Below are positions 21,306-33,700 of a stretch of 64,000 bases of DNA, piece by piece. The stretch is from Sphagnum compactum (taxonomy: Eukaryota > Bryophyta > Sphagnopsida > Sphagnales), in the NCBI GenBank assembly GCA_965153455.1, contig OZ234493.1:7554213-7618212 (forward strand), in the 5' to 3' direction. Position 1 is the stretch's first letter. The number at the start of each line of letters is the position of its first letter. The position numbers were made by a program, and so were the translations under genes. A model generated the notes under the pieces. That model saw nothing but the letters and a program-made list of their open reading frames with translations, ran no database searches and was not told the DNA's origin.

Positions 21306-23777
21306 ATCCATCCTTGTACCTATTTAGCACTTGCACATTGTCAATTTTGAACAATAAAATTAAAACATAAAAATGCAAATATTGCAAAGAACCTATAAAA
21401 TTTTATTTTAGTCTTATTTGAAGCCATGATGATGATAAATGTTAGCCCCAACTGTGATTAGTCAACTTTATGGCATTGATGTTATAACTTTGCTTCCATT
21501 TTAAACTAATTAATACACAATGTATTTAATTTTGCTAACCTAATTCAGTTAAGCAACAAGGAATAAAGTTAACAAATTTATGTTTTTTTTTTTTAATGTA
21601 CTTAAGCAATATGGTTTACATTTGAGGTTTTTCCTCATAACAATTAATTATGACTTTTGCATCTTTTATATTAATTTAAATCAAAGAGTTTGAGGGAATT
21701 TTATTATTTAAACATATATGAAGCAAGAAAATTTCATTTTATTTCTTTTGAAGGGGAATGAAAAAACTTCTTTTTCCATTTTTTTATTTAATTAACTATT
21801 AAATCAAGGGCTAATTCTTACGTTCATTCACTTATTTCCAATTAAATTTTTTTAAATGGAAGGTGTAATTAACTATTATAAAAACTTTTTTATTTTGCAT
21901 TTGTACATGTTTATAACATTGTTAGGGTTTATGGCATTTACCACTATAATCATTTAGAGTTTTGTTATTCATTTTTTTAGTTAATTAGCTTTAAAATCTA
22001 GGGCTACTTTTTCCGCTCATTATTTTTTTCCTATTTAATTAGTTTTAAAATGTAGGGCATAATTAGCTACTATTAAAAAAATGTTTGGCACTTAAATATG
22101 TTTGTATAGTTGTTACAGTTTATGGCATCTACCATTATGATTATTTACGATTTTTTGTAATTATTTTTTGGGTTAATTAAATATAAATAAGCCTTCCACT
22201 CAATAATTTTTTTCATGTGATTGGTTTTAAGATCCAAAACATAATTATAAGAAAATGTTTTTCCATTTGTATATGCCCATATAATTATAAAGGTTGAAAA
22301 AATTTACAATTACAATTATTTAAGGCTTTTGTAAATTTTTGGATTAATTAGTTTTAAATCATTTTTCCACTAATTAGTTTTTTCATGTGATTGGTTTACG
22401 ATCCAAAACATAATTATTTGTTATAAGACTATTTTGTTTTCCATTTTTATACACTTATATAATTATTAGGGTTGAAAACATCTACCATTATGATTATTTG
22501 AAGCTTTGAGTTTAAAGCTTTATATCATGTCATACTTGCACGCATGGACCTATGAAAATCACCCAGTTTTGGTTGAAAATGATTTGGTGATGACCCAATC
22601 CAAAAATGCAATACTCATATCAACCCTAAACTATCAATTATTTTCATGACCCATGTGTAAATATCACACCAAGATAATGGTTTTATACCCTATGCATGAT
22701 CTACCTTCAAATTGGGCTTCAAAAGGATAGTAAAACGCAATAAACTAACACCTATCTTATGACCCAATAAGGTATTACAATTTTTCCTAAAATGTTAATG
22801 CATATTTCATTGGGTATTTCACACAATTCCAAGAACCCAATGTGTATTAAATGCCCATAGGTGGGTATTGCAAATTTTCCTTCACATCATGGGGATTTTA
22901 CAAAACACTATGTAAATCTTGCTTAAGAATCTTAAGATTTAACGATGTAAATGTGAAATTATATGCAACAACAAAAGATGATTATGATCCCATGACAAAA
23001 AGAATTATAAAAAAATTTAATTGCTTTATGTACATCTAAATGTCATAGAGGATCATGTCCTCAAATGTAAACCCTTCCCTCTATGAACATTTGTTGAGTT
23101 TACAAAATCCTGTCAAAAATGTCCACTACATATAATCCTATTCACAACTTAATCCCTATATGAAGAAAAACTTCTCTAAAACTACAATTCACATCACCCA
23201 TCATCCCAAGTGTTTGGCAATAAACTATTATCACCCTTGTCACATTCTTCACATGCTTGTGGGTATAGATGTGGTGATGCTTGAATTGGAAACATATTGT
23301 GGTCACCACAAATTCATCCTTCTTAATCCTATAACATCTGCATTCAAATAATAGCTTGCATCTCGTATGGGCTTTATGAAAAAACCCTAAACCAAACAAG
23401 AAAAAATTAAAACAAAATGGGTGGGTATGAAGGCATATTGCCCATGAATCATTTCAAATTCATGGAAATCAATGACCTCACTTATAAATTATTTTGTTTG
23501 ACTTATGTTCCTAATATGTGTCATCCCATGCCATTTTCAACCTCTTTGCATATATGCATCAAGTGTTACACATGAAGGTTTGCAAGTCCTCATCCTTTTC
23601 AATGCATGTGTGGGCATTGTGTGAGATGTTCCCAATCCCCCAAGATTGAATGTTCAAAACTTGCAATTGTTGATCTAGAGTTAATAACACTAAAGGGGTT
23701 TTTACATTTCAAAACTTCCTTTCACAAATAACTAAAGGTGATCCATTTTGCCCAGGCCTTCACGTGAGCTCAAATAA

Positions 23778-24029
23778 TCACCTTTTGGTCATTTCATCAT
23801 TGAATCGCATGCATGTCACTAAGATGCATGCATTGATTTGAACATGGTCTTGGCAACAATGCCCCTTTAATGAATCAAAAGACAACCAAATTTGGTTTTT
23901 TACCACAAGCCCATGCATCTTCTTGAGATGTTGGGTGAACAACCATTTAGCAGCATTTGTTATGGAACATGTGCCAACTTTGCACACCCATTTTGACCCC
24001 ATCTCTAACCCAATTTGAGTTACTTTCAA
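23778..24029 (-). pseudogene. Relic ORF with zinc-finger-like segment
   Basis: An 83-residue frame, open only in part, contains KWVCKVGTC followed by AAKWLFTQHLKKMHGLV. The spacing C-x4-C...H-x4-H is C2H2/BED-like. Downstream the frame breaks at stops. The segment resembles repetitive-element ORFs seen in plant genomes rather than a host transcription factor; this judgement is from memory. It sits inside the AT-rich gene-poor block with no exons around it, so I call it a repeat-derived relic. Confidence 0.4.
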
Positions 24030-25419
24030 GCTATCTTTGATACCTTAAGGGGTTTCATTTGTTCCCTCAAATTGCCCCCCTTGAATCAACATCCAAAATT
24101 GAAATGAAAAAGAATGATTAATTTACATTTGACAGTACATTAATGTGTGTATTGCATAAACCCTAAACTTTAGGTATTACACAAAGAATAAACAAAAAAA
24201 AAATTCAACCTCCATTTCATTGTGAGATGGAAATTGAAATTTTTTTCTTATAAATTTGATCATGCAGCTTACAAGAGGAAACAACAAAAATATGAGATTG
24301 AAAGATTCCACCCAAATCATCACATTCTATTTCAAATATTTTCTCATATAGGTGAAAAATAATACCGACTAAACAAGCGATGTTTCACACAGAGGTCTAT
24401 TGAGTATATAAGCTAAAATGAGAATTCTATTATATGACCATTTTTGTACACATGAATTATCATTTGTTTCAATTGAGTTGAATTCAATGATTTGATGAAA
24501 AAGCATTACAACGAAAGTAAATAATGATCATTAAGTTACACATTGGAGCTAGGATATTCAACTTTTGCATCTAATCATATCTTATATCTACATGTAATGA
24601 AACATCTTGTTCATCAACCAATGGTTTTAATGAAACAACATGTTGTTGAATTGCAACTTTAGTTCCTTTTGAACTTCCTTCCCTAACTCAATGTAAATGA
24701 TTTTTTTTGCACCAACCATGTGGTGATAAATCCTAAACATTGATATATTTATATAAAAAAATAGAAACAAAAATAGAAAAATAAAACATAAACAAAAAAA
24801 GGTGAATTTAAAAAAAAAGAAAAAAAAGAAAAGAAACATGAAAATAAGAAATAATAATACTTAAGAAAAATAAAAGTAAATAGGAAACAAAAAAGAACAA
24901 ACAAAAAAAAATAGACAATACTCCAATGTGTGTCTTATTTCATTTTGTATTTCATTAGATTTTGTATGAACTTCAACAAATTTATCATGGTGAAAGTGGC
25001 CAACCCTTTAGTGAATGAAAACCAATTGCTATGAACATGAATTCACGAAAAATAATCAAATTCATTAACAATGAATTCACTAACAGCTAATTAAATTAAT
25101 TGATAATTAATTCGTGAGTTAGATTAACATCTTAGTTCAAAACTAAGTTAAGCTAACCATTAAACCATTAAGACTTAGAACCTATGTTAAATTAATGTAC
25201 CTATGAACCTAGTTTAATTTACGTTGGGCATCTAAAAATTTAACCCACCAACTTAAGGTGCCAATGTGAAGGTTTGAACCACTCATTCTATGTGTAGGCT
25301 ACAATATATTAAATTTGTATGTTATTCTCATCCTAAATAAGACCTTAGATTATTCCTAAAATAATGTAGGAGACCTTAAACTATTATCATTTATTTTAAT
25401 TTCTCCACCTTATTATGTT

Positions 25420-25600
25420 ATTTTAGATTATTCTACCCAAAGTTATTTGAAATTATTTGAAATTATTCACCCTATGATATTTTAGGTTATTCTACCCAAA
25501 GTTATTTGAAATTATTTGAAATTATTCACCCTATGATATTTTAGGTTATTCTACCCTTGATTATTCTCTATTAATTTAGTTTAGGCTATTTTAGGTTATT
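25420..25600. repeat. Tandem repeat, 59 bp unit
   Basis: ATTTTAG(A/G)TTATTCTACCC begins at 25420, 25479 and 25538. The first two units are nearly identical and continue AAAGTTATTTGAAATTATTTG, and the third diverges after CTACCC. Looser derivatives with CCACCTTAGG and TTAGGTTATT(A)TACC extend to about 25780, suggesting an older array with a recent local duplication. Confidence 0.85.
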
Positions 25601-27374
25601 ATACCTTAAGTTAATATTAATTAACCAACTTTTGATTAATCCACCTTAGGATATGTGAGGTTATTATACCTTAAGTTAGTTTTGATGAATCCACCTTAAG
25701 TTATTAAAGATTATTTGACATTAAATTATTTTTGGTTAATCCACCTTAGGCTATTTTGGTTTATTTTACTCTATGTTAGTTTCAACAGTTATGAATGATT
25801 ACTAAGACTATTGTTGTTTGAAACTAAGGTTGTTTTCTAGACACAAAAGGCTATGATAGATGCAAAAAACCATGTCCAATTTAACCACAATATCCACCAA
25901 AATCCCAAGAAGGTGAGTTTAGAAATGCTACTAAAATTGGCAGGTTTCCAATTACTAAAGCCATGGGTGCCTCGTCCTTCATTTCAACACTTATGTGTGA
26001 AAAAATCAAATTTCATTCTTGTGATAGATTTTACATTCTTTGTAATTGATTAAGTCGTTGTAGGAGATGTGTGATTTCTTTTCCAAGGTTCAAAATATGA
26101 AGAGTTTCATCACAAACTTAACATATCATGATTTAATAATAGAAATAGTGAATAATTTGTTCATTCATAATTTGTACATTTGACACATTAATATCATGCA
26201 CTGAAAACACATTTGACACATGGATTTATAGGAAGATGTGAAATTCATATGACATTCGTTCATTTATAGGTTCGTACTTCATTTGTTAACACATTTATGT
26301 GTGTGTCAAATGTTTGGTTCGATTGTATGTTACATCAAATTGTTGAAATTGTCACAAAATCTTCATCTAACTTCTCTTTCTTGATTTCTTATTGGTAAAA
26401 ATGTTCTATTGTTGTATTTCTTTCCTCCATATTTGATTTTTATTCAATAGTTGATTCATGAATGATTTCATTTCTTTTGTGCTCTAGCAAAACTTCCTCC
26501 ATTCACCTTGCCCAACTTTAAATAAACATACTTGACATAATGAAAGTTGTTAAACACAAATATTTTTATGTATACTTGTAGTGTCCAAGTCTTTGTAAAC
26601 TTGCATAACTTTGTTGCAAAAAAAACTTTTTATATTAAATTTAATCTTCAAAACCAAATTTGCTAGTTCAATGTCACTGATAAGGTCACCAAATTTAATA
26701 CCACTAAGAGAAAAGTTTGCGTGGAATGTAAAAATCAAATAATTAAGTATGTTGAAAGGCTTTACCAAATGTATTTAAAGATTCGAAAACAATATCTATT
26801 CAGAGAATTTGTAGAGAAATAGATAGAGGCCTTTGTGTGTGTAGGATCAACCATTACAAGAAGCCTTTATTTATATGAGTGAAAAAAAAACAAAGTTTTG
26901 AAGTCATATTTAGTTTTTTCTTTTTATTTGGGTTTTGTGTTTTGTTTGCACACTTACAACCATTGTGGTGAGTTGAGTTAGCTGAAATTTGAATAACGAA
27001 GGGGTTTTTTGATCATTCGTGTAATAATTTGAAACATTTTAAACCGTGATTTTTCAAGACTTTAATTTTTCATAACAATTAATGCTTGAAAAATCTTTTG
27101 ATCTTATGGAACCCTAAACCTTTAGTAATGTTGTTTACCCAACCATCATTAGCAGAAGATTTTAAGTACCAATTCATGAGCCAAGAGAGAAATGTTTTGA
27201 AGTGTAAAGTAAAACCCTCAATAGGAGTTTACTAGAATAAGGGCCTACATAAGGTGGAGGGAAACAAAGGCCTAAATTTGGTAAAGCGCACTGATAATGA
27301 CTTTTATAGAAAAAAGGTTTATCGAGTTCCAAGAACTGTTCAGAATTTTTATTTTTTCCTTTCATTCCTACTTG

Positions 27375-27480
27375 CTAGGGTTTTTAGGGTTTAAGGATGT
27401 TTTAAGATTTTAGGGTTTTAGGATGTTTTAAGATTTTACGGTTTATGATTTTTATGGTTTAGGGTTTTATGGTTTTTTGA
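27375..27480 (+). repeat. Degenerate TTTAGGG-type stretch
   Basis: Runs of TAGGGTTTTTAGGGTTTAAGG with an internal duplication of GGATGTTTTAAGATTTTA(G/C)GGTTT decay rightward into TATGGTTTAGGG variants. The motif is the plant telomere repeat in degenerate interstitial form. Confidence 0.7.
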
Positions 27481-28010
27481 AACGCCTGCCCTTTGTGTGG
27501 TGTAATCTTGCAGCTAGGTGCATTAAAGGGTCGACATTTCAAAAAAACATAATGCCAATCCTATGGGTGTTTTCTTTTTTTGAAATGTCCGCTTTTGTTT
27601 TATTTTTTTGTTTTTCCCTTGATACTCGACAAATACCCAGTGAGTATTAAAAAATTGTCTTGATACTTTACGCTTAGTAAAAGCCCTTGGTTGTGGACTT
27701 CATTGAAATATAAGGCTTGTGCTTAGGTAAACACCCAAGCACCATTGTAGTGGAGTTGAGTGGATTGCCCACGACATTTCATACCCTTCCTTCCATTCAT
27801 CTAAAATATTGTAAAACAATTATTGGCAAAAAAATTGTGCTCTATAAACATCCGTAGTCCATAAACTGTTGATTCCACAAGTTTTCAAGTTATTGGAAAT
27901 GGCCGAATCTAGCACCACTACGGATTTTTTGACAATTTCCTACCCTACTTAATGCTACATCACAACCAACACGAGCTAGTTTATAACATACTTATGGATG
28001 TTTACATTAT

Positions 28011-28050
28011 GGGTTTAGGGTTTAGGTTAAACCCTAAACCTAAACCCACC
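28011..28050. repeat. Head-to-head interstitial telomere-type repeat
   Basis: GGGTTTAGGGTTTAGG is immediately followed by TTAAACCCTAAACCTAAACCC, so G-rich and C-rich telomere strands face each other in a near-palindrome of about 40 bp. Such arrangements can be left by end-joining or insertion at double-strand breaks. That origin is inference. Confidence 0.8.
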
Positions 28051-28897
28051 CTAAGCACTCTAGGTGACACATTATGCACGATTCTCTAGTACATTATAGA
28101 TCAAACACATGGATTGATTGATGTTCAATTCTTTGGTCATTGAAAAGTTTGCAAGAATTTATCTAAGTTACATAAAAACCTCCACAACTTTTTTTTTTAT
28201 TGGATTTGGAGCTAACATTCTAAGAACGTGTTATAGGTCATGTGAAAGAAAGTGGGCATTTCAAAAACCAAAAATGCTCTCAAGATTTTTCAAATTGCAT
28301 TAAAAAGTCAAAAACGGAGTAGATTTTGGGAAAGTTATAACCCTCCAAAGCAAAGCAAAGTAGAGGGGGTCAAGAACTCAAAAAAGCAAACCACCGAACC
28401 CTACAATGGCCGGTTCCTAGTCACTCAAAACAATTCCTTGTACAATGCTTTGTTGCTATTAGAGTTCAAAGATCATTTGTAGAAGAACTTCAGGTGGCAT
28501 TTTTATATAGCACTTTAAATCACTTAAAATGAATAAAAAATTAAGAAAGTTATGATGTTAAAAAATAAGAAGGGTCAAAATGAAGAAAAATGGAAAAAAA
28601 ACACGTTTTGCAATTCAGAAAAAACGTATTTTCTTTGACCCTCTTTTTGGGCTGGTCCTTGTGCTTTGCATTTGAAAGATGACTTGTAAAGCTTGAGAAG
28701 GCACTCCTATTAAACCATTTTAAATCACTCAAAATGACGAAGAATTGCTAAATATTTATCAAAGTGTTTCGGTCATAAGCAGGCGATTGGTGATGAGCCC
28801 GATTTACCCTACCCACTTGGGTATCAAAGGAATTTAAAAAAAAAAAGTTTCTTGTTTTTTTACATTCAATAACACATTCGGAGGGAGGCAGTTTTGA

Positions 28898-28930
28898 CCT
28901 AAACCCTAAAACCCTAAACCCTAAACCCTT
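28898..28930. repeat. Interstitial CCCTAAA repeat
   Basis: Four CCCTAAA units, one with an extra A, occur in C-strand orientation in intergenic DNA upstream of the KOBITO1-like gene. Confidence 0.9.
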
Positions 28931-29999
28931 GGCCATTACCATACACTAGAAACTTACTTGGATATATAAGAGTTGTCCTTATTAAAAGTTTTACTTCATT
29001 TTGTCATCCTTTTTGTTGGTTTTTCATAGAGTCTAAAAAAGTTTGATCAAATAATAAAACTCAACAATGAGATGTTGAATTTTGAAAATCTATTATGATT
29101 TGTATTTAATTTAATGCAACGATGTTGTTGTCAACAATCCTTCCTTTGAAACTATGAATCTCAAAATTTGTATTGAGACCACATTCAAGATCAATTTTTT
29201 TTCAACAATTTTAGCAACTTGCGAAAATGTTAAAAGACAGTTTGATCTGGATTGTGATACCGATGGTAAAAATTAATTAAAACAATTTAACATTCACTAC
29301 TTAATCATTTTGACCTATTTTGAAACCCTAATAAATAAATAATTCCATCCCACATTCGAAGTAACTTTAACAAAATAACTTTATTAAAATGCTGCAATCT
29401 TGAATAGATGAAAGAAATAAAAGTGATTTCATGTAGAGATGGAAATGCAAGGTCACTACTTTCATACATATTATCCCATATCATATTTCATTTGTGCATT
29501 TTGCAATGCGAAAATGTGGATTAAAAAAAGATCGGTAAAGTCGAGCAACAGCAACCCACAGTTTTCTCTAGGTTGCGAGAATGACAAAATTCTATTATCA
29601 AGTCTTCCTGCAACACCACAAGAGCTGAAAGTTCTTTTCATTAGCAAAGAAAGAAGTGCAATCATCTTCATATTTAGACAATTGAGTTCTTGAAGATGGC
29701 CAGAACAAATTAGGATTAAATTTTTTAAAATTTTACTTTCTAGCAAAATTTGACTAATTTCTCTTGTGGGGTGATCACCAACTCACTCATCTACTTGACA
29801 ATTTTTTTTTAAAAAAAGAAAAGAAAAGCCCTGACTACTACTACTACTACTAACTACTACTACACCCATGATTCACATAGGAGCCTTACTGACACTACAG
29901 AAAGCCCTTAAAATAAAATTTCAAAAAATCATAAATAATTGAAAAAAAAAAACTCCAAATAATTAGCTTCAACTCTTGGGTTGAATTTCAAGTTCTCTT

Positions 30000-30790
30000 G
30001 TGTTTCAGGAAAAGAAGAAGAAAAAAGAGTGTAAGAGAAAATTGAAATTTAATTGAAATTACTTGTTATACTTATTCTGACAATAGTAAGAAAATTGCAA
30101 AAGAAAAAACAGGAGAGAGAAAGAGAGAGAGAGAGAGAGAAAAGGGGAGGGGGGTGAAGGTTGAGGGTTTGGGGAGGGGAGATTGATTGATTTTGTAGGT
30201 AAGTATGTAGCAAGAAGATTCTTTCTTGATTGTTTTGATGGGTGTTTTTGCAATCTGAGAGAGAAAGAAATGGTGTGAAAGTGATGCTGGAGAAGAAGGG
30301 GATGGTGAGTTTGTATTATTATTAGTTTTTTTTTGTTTTCAAATCTCTGGGGAGAAGGACGTTGGAAGGTGGCAAGGAAGGAAAGGGATGGAGGAGAAAA
30401 GAGGGAGATTTAGTAGTAGTTGTTGGGGAAGAGGGAAACGGTGTTGTCATCGTCTGTTGTTGTTGTTGTTGTTGCTGTAGTGGAGGAGAAGGGGGATTTG
30501 GGAGTGTCTAGATCGGTTTTTGTCAGTTTGTTTTTGTTGGGTTGTTGTTGTTGTTTTGAGTGTATGAGTAGAAGAAAGTTGTGAGTGGGTGGGTGTTCTT
30601 TAGTTTTTAGGCTTTGGGTTTTGGTTTTGGGGGGGGGCGGGAGTTAGCTGTGGAAAGGAGAGAGGATTGTGTGTGTTTGTGTTTTTGGGTCTTGGAAAGA
30701 AAGCAATAGAACTTTGGTTTTGGGTCTTTTTTTTCTGCACGAGGCGAGTTGTTCTCTTGGTCGCACAAGTGCTGGTATGTGAAGTGCTAG
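30000..30790 (+). promoter_or_regulatory. Purine-rich leader/promoter of the KOBITO1-like gene
   Basis: Between an AT-rich upstream zone and the ATG at 30791 the plus strand is rich in GAGAGA (about 30114-30140), GGAGAAG and TTGTTG runs, with rising GC content. No coding frame is supported; a minus-strand frame at 30600-30977 is antisense to exon 1 and to this simple sequence. The transcription start cannot be fixed from sequence. Confidence 0.5.
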
Positions 30791-33700
30791 ATGGCGGGAG
30801 GATATGGGTCCCGGTCTTCTGTTGTGGTGACTCAATCATCAGCGTCATCAAGAATCCTTTTCGTGTTGACGGCATTGCCATTATCGCTAGCCCTGTTTGC
30901 ATTCGTTTTGCAATGGAGAGGAGGAGGTTTGTTGGTGGATCCGGCTCGCATTGGGCAGCTTGCAGGCGACAACTCACGCCTCCCTGGTGTGCAGCCTCTT
31001 GACTCGCTCAGTACCCCTACTGGCGGCCGTGCTGTCACCAATTTGGATTGTGCCAATCAGCTGTTCCGTGGCGGTCTTTCAGGTTTTCCATACCATCCAG
31101 GATGGCAGTATGCCATTCTCAACGATGTCACTCCCAAGGCAAAAATCACGGACAAACCCTAAAAACCCTAAACCAGATGTAGTGATGGTGGTCTTCTTCT
31201 CAGTTGTTGTTGTGTAAGCTCGAGGTGCTCGCATGGGTGCCATCCTTTTCTTTTTCAGTTGTTGTTGTGTAAGCTTGAGGTGCTCACATGGGTGTCATCC
31301 TCTTCTTGTTCAAGTGGGCGATACTGAACCTGACAATATTTTAGGGTTAACTTTGTTGATGGGTGTTTTTCTGAGGAGGAATCGCTTGCCTTGGATGGAT
31401 GGGTGGGGAAAATTGGGATCCCTTGCAGATTTCAATAACTACAAGCACATCAGCTGGTCTAGACCAGATTCTGCCATGGCTTTTCTACCACCGGGTCATT
31501 GGTGTTACCAATTTTTTTCTCTTTGTTGAGGGAAAGGCTGCATCTCCCAACTCAACTGTGGTTCTTGAAGCCATCCCTGTATGCTGACCTCACCTTTCTG
31601 CATCATGCTACTCTCGTTTTCTGTATTGGAGACCTAACTGATTTAAACATTGGACTGTGCATGTTCAATTACACCATAGAGCTTCTATGTTGCAAGTCAT
31701 CACACAAGCAGAGTGGGTATTGTAGCAGCCACTGCAAAACCATTCCCTTGATTATTGGCATCTTTGAACTTTTGTAGTCATATCCCATTGTCAGCAGGAG
31801 TGTGAAATATTTACTCATGTCCTGGAATCATCTGTGAATCTGGTCAGCGGCAGTTTTAGGTCACATTAGGTACAATCAATACTTTTCTCAGGCACAGATT
31901 GCATAACGAAGTTCTATGTGGATGCAGGGGGTCATGGTTATCCATCGCACCAAGGAGCTGGAAGATAAGCAAGCCAAAAGGTTTGCCCTTCTGCCTTGTC
32001 TTTTTTTGAAATTTTGTAGCAGGAGTGTCATGAATCATTGGCTCATAGTCCTGCATACTCAGTACTGTAAGGAGATAATATTGGTATTCTGGTGTTTGTA
32101 TTCTTTTTAAATAGAGAAAGATCTAAGCAATGGAGTGGATGTCTGTTGGGTGTGCAGTCGCATTTGGGGTGAGACTTGGTTGGCAGGTTTCTTTTTCAAG
32201 CCCTGTAACTATGAGCTTTTTGTGAAGCAGTCGCTCAACATGGAGATGGCCATTGTTTTCGCAAGGGTGACTTTCACACCTCCACCCCATACAGCATAGC
32301 AGTTTGTAAACTGTTCAATAAGTCTGCAGAAATGTTCATCATGTTTCTTTGCAAGGAGTGTACCCCAGCAGAAAACTGCCTGGTAACCCTCTTAGTGTGG
32401 GTTTACCATGTGAGAGCAGGAAGCAGGTATGGACTGGATAATACATCTTGACACGGATGAGTTGCTACACCCAGCAGGCGCCCCGGAATATTCACTGCGA
32501 CGCCTGCTACAAGATGTAGCAGCTGATGTGGATATGGTTGTATTCCCAAATTATGTAAGTAAACCTCATGGTAACCTGGAAGATGTGAGAAGTTCAGAGC
32601 CAGTCTTACCAGTGGGTGTTTCACTCTAAAGCACAACCTGTCAAATGTGGGTCCGAATTAGAAGTTTGAAACATTCTGCAAATTGATTTGTTTGCAAGCT
32701 ACATTTGCATCAATGTGTTTCTCTCCTCTTTTCTCTTCTTTTCTTCTACTTCCACATAGTTCAGCCCATCCTTCACCTTGTGAATAGTAGTTTCAAAATT
32801 GGATACAGCATGTCTTTCATCTTCCGTCTGTTGTGAAAACCTTTGTGAGTAACTGAGTATAACCTAGAGTTATGGTCGTTCCATACTGGGATTCCTGATG
32901 CAGGAGAGTGCTATTGAACGTGATGACATCAAGGATCCCTTCAGTGAGGTGAGTGACAAGTGACTTGTCTGGTCCTGTCTGCTATACATTTGGTTCACAC
33001 CTACAGGTAAAGGTGACATGTCTGGAGTGCTTTTTTTCTTGGCAGAATGGGAATAATTCCAGAGTAATTTTGCTTACAGATGCTGTACATAAAACTAGGT
33101 ATCCTTTTTACGTGTTATTTATGATTTTTTTTTCCCAAGCTGCAGGTATCCATGTTCAAGAAGAACTATGACCATGTCACCAAGGAGACTTATTTTGGAC
33201 TGTACCGAGAAGCCACTCGTGGTAACCCCAATTACTTCTTGACTTATGGAAACGGAAAGGCAGCTTCCCGCATCCAGGACAACTTGAGGCCTAATGGAGC
33301 TCATCGGTGGCACAACTACATGAAAACACCCAAGTGAGAGAAACAAGCTTTCTTGTAGCCCCATATCCTGGTAGTTTTTCTCCTAAGAATATTAGGAATC
33401 ATTTTGTGCTTTTGCAAGTAGTGTTACTTTGAGCTTGTGTGTGTGTGTGTGTTTTTTTTGGGGGTTTTTTTCTTTAGGCATAGATGCTTGCATATACAGG
33501 GACATGCTAAAATGAAATAAAAGCTCTTTCCTTCAGAAGCTTGTTGCAGCTTGAATGAGGATACTGTTGACTTTTTTGATTAGCAATGTCTCTTGAGTGC
33601 TAGCCAACATCACGTCTGAGTCTTCCCATTGCTTCCGGAAAGGCAACAGAAACTCAGGACGCAGATTGTGTATAATGGTTTGCCCAAGTTTTTTGGGAAG

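Larger units (their letters stand above)
20040..30100. other. Gene-poor AT-rich block
   Basis: About 10 kb of roughly 70% AT DNA without a credible gene on either strand. Contents recognised are diverged tandem arrays (20740-21305, 25420-25780), telomere-type stretches (27375-28930), a relic zinc-finger-like ORF (23778-24029) and simple repeats. The ratio of CA/TG to CG looks consistent with old methylated repeats decayed by deamination, though I did not count it. Confidence 0.6.

Noticed and set aside
30600-30977. 125-codon minus-strand frame
   Set aside because: Antisense to exon 1 of the KOBITO1-like gene and its purine-rich leader.
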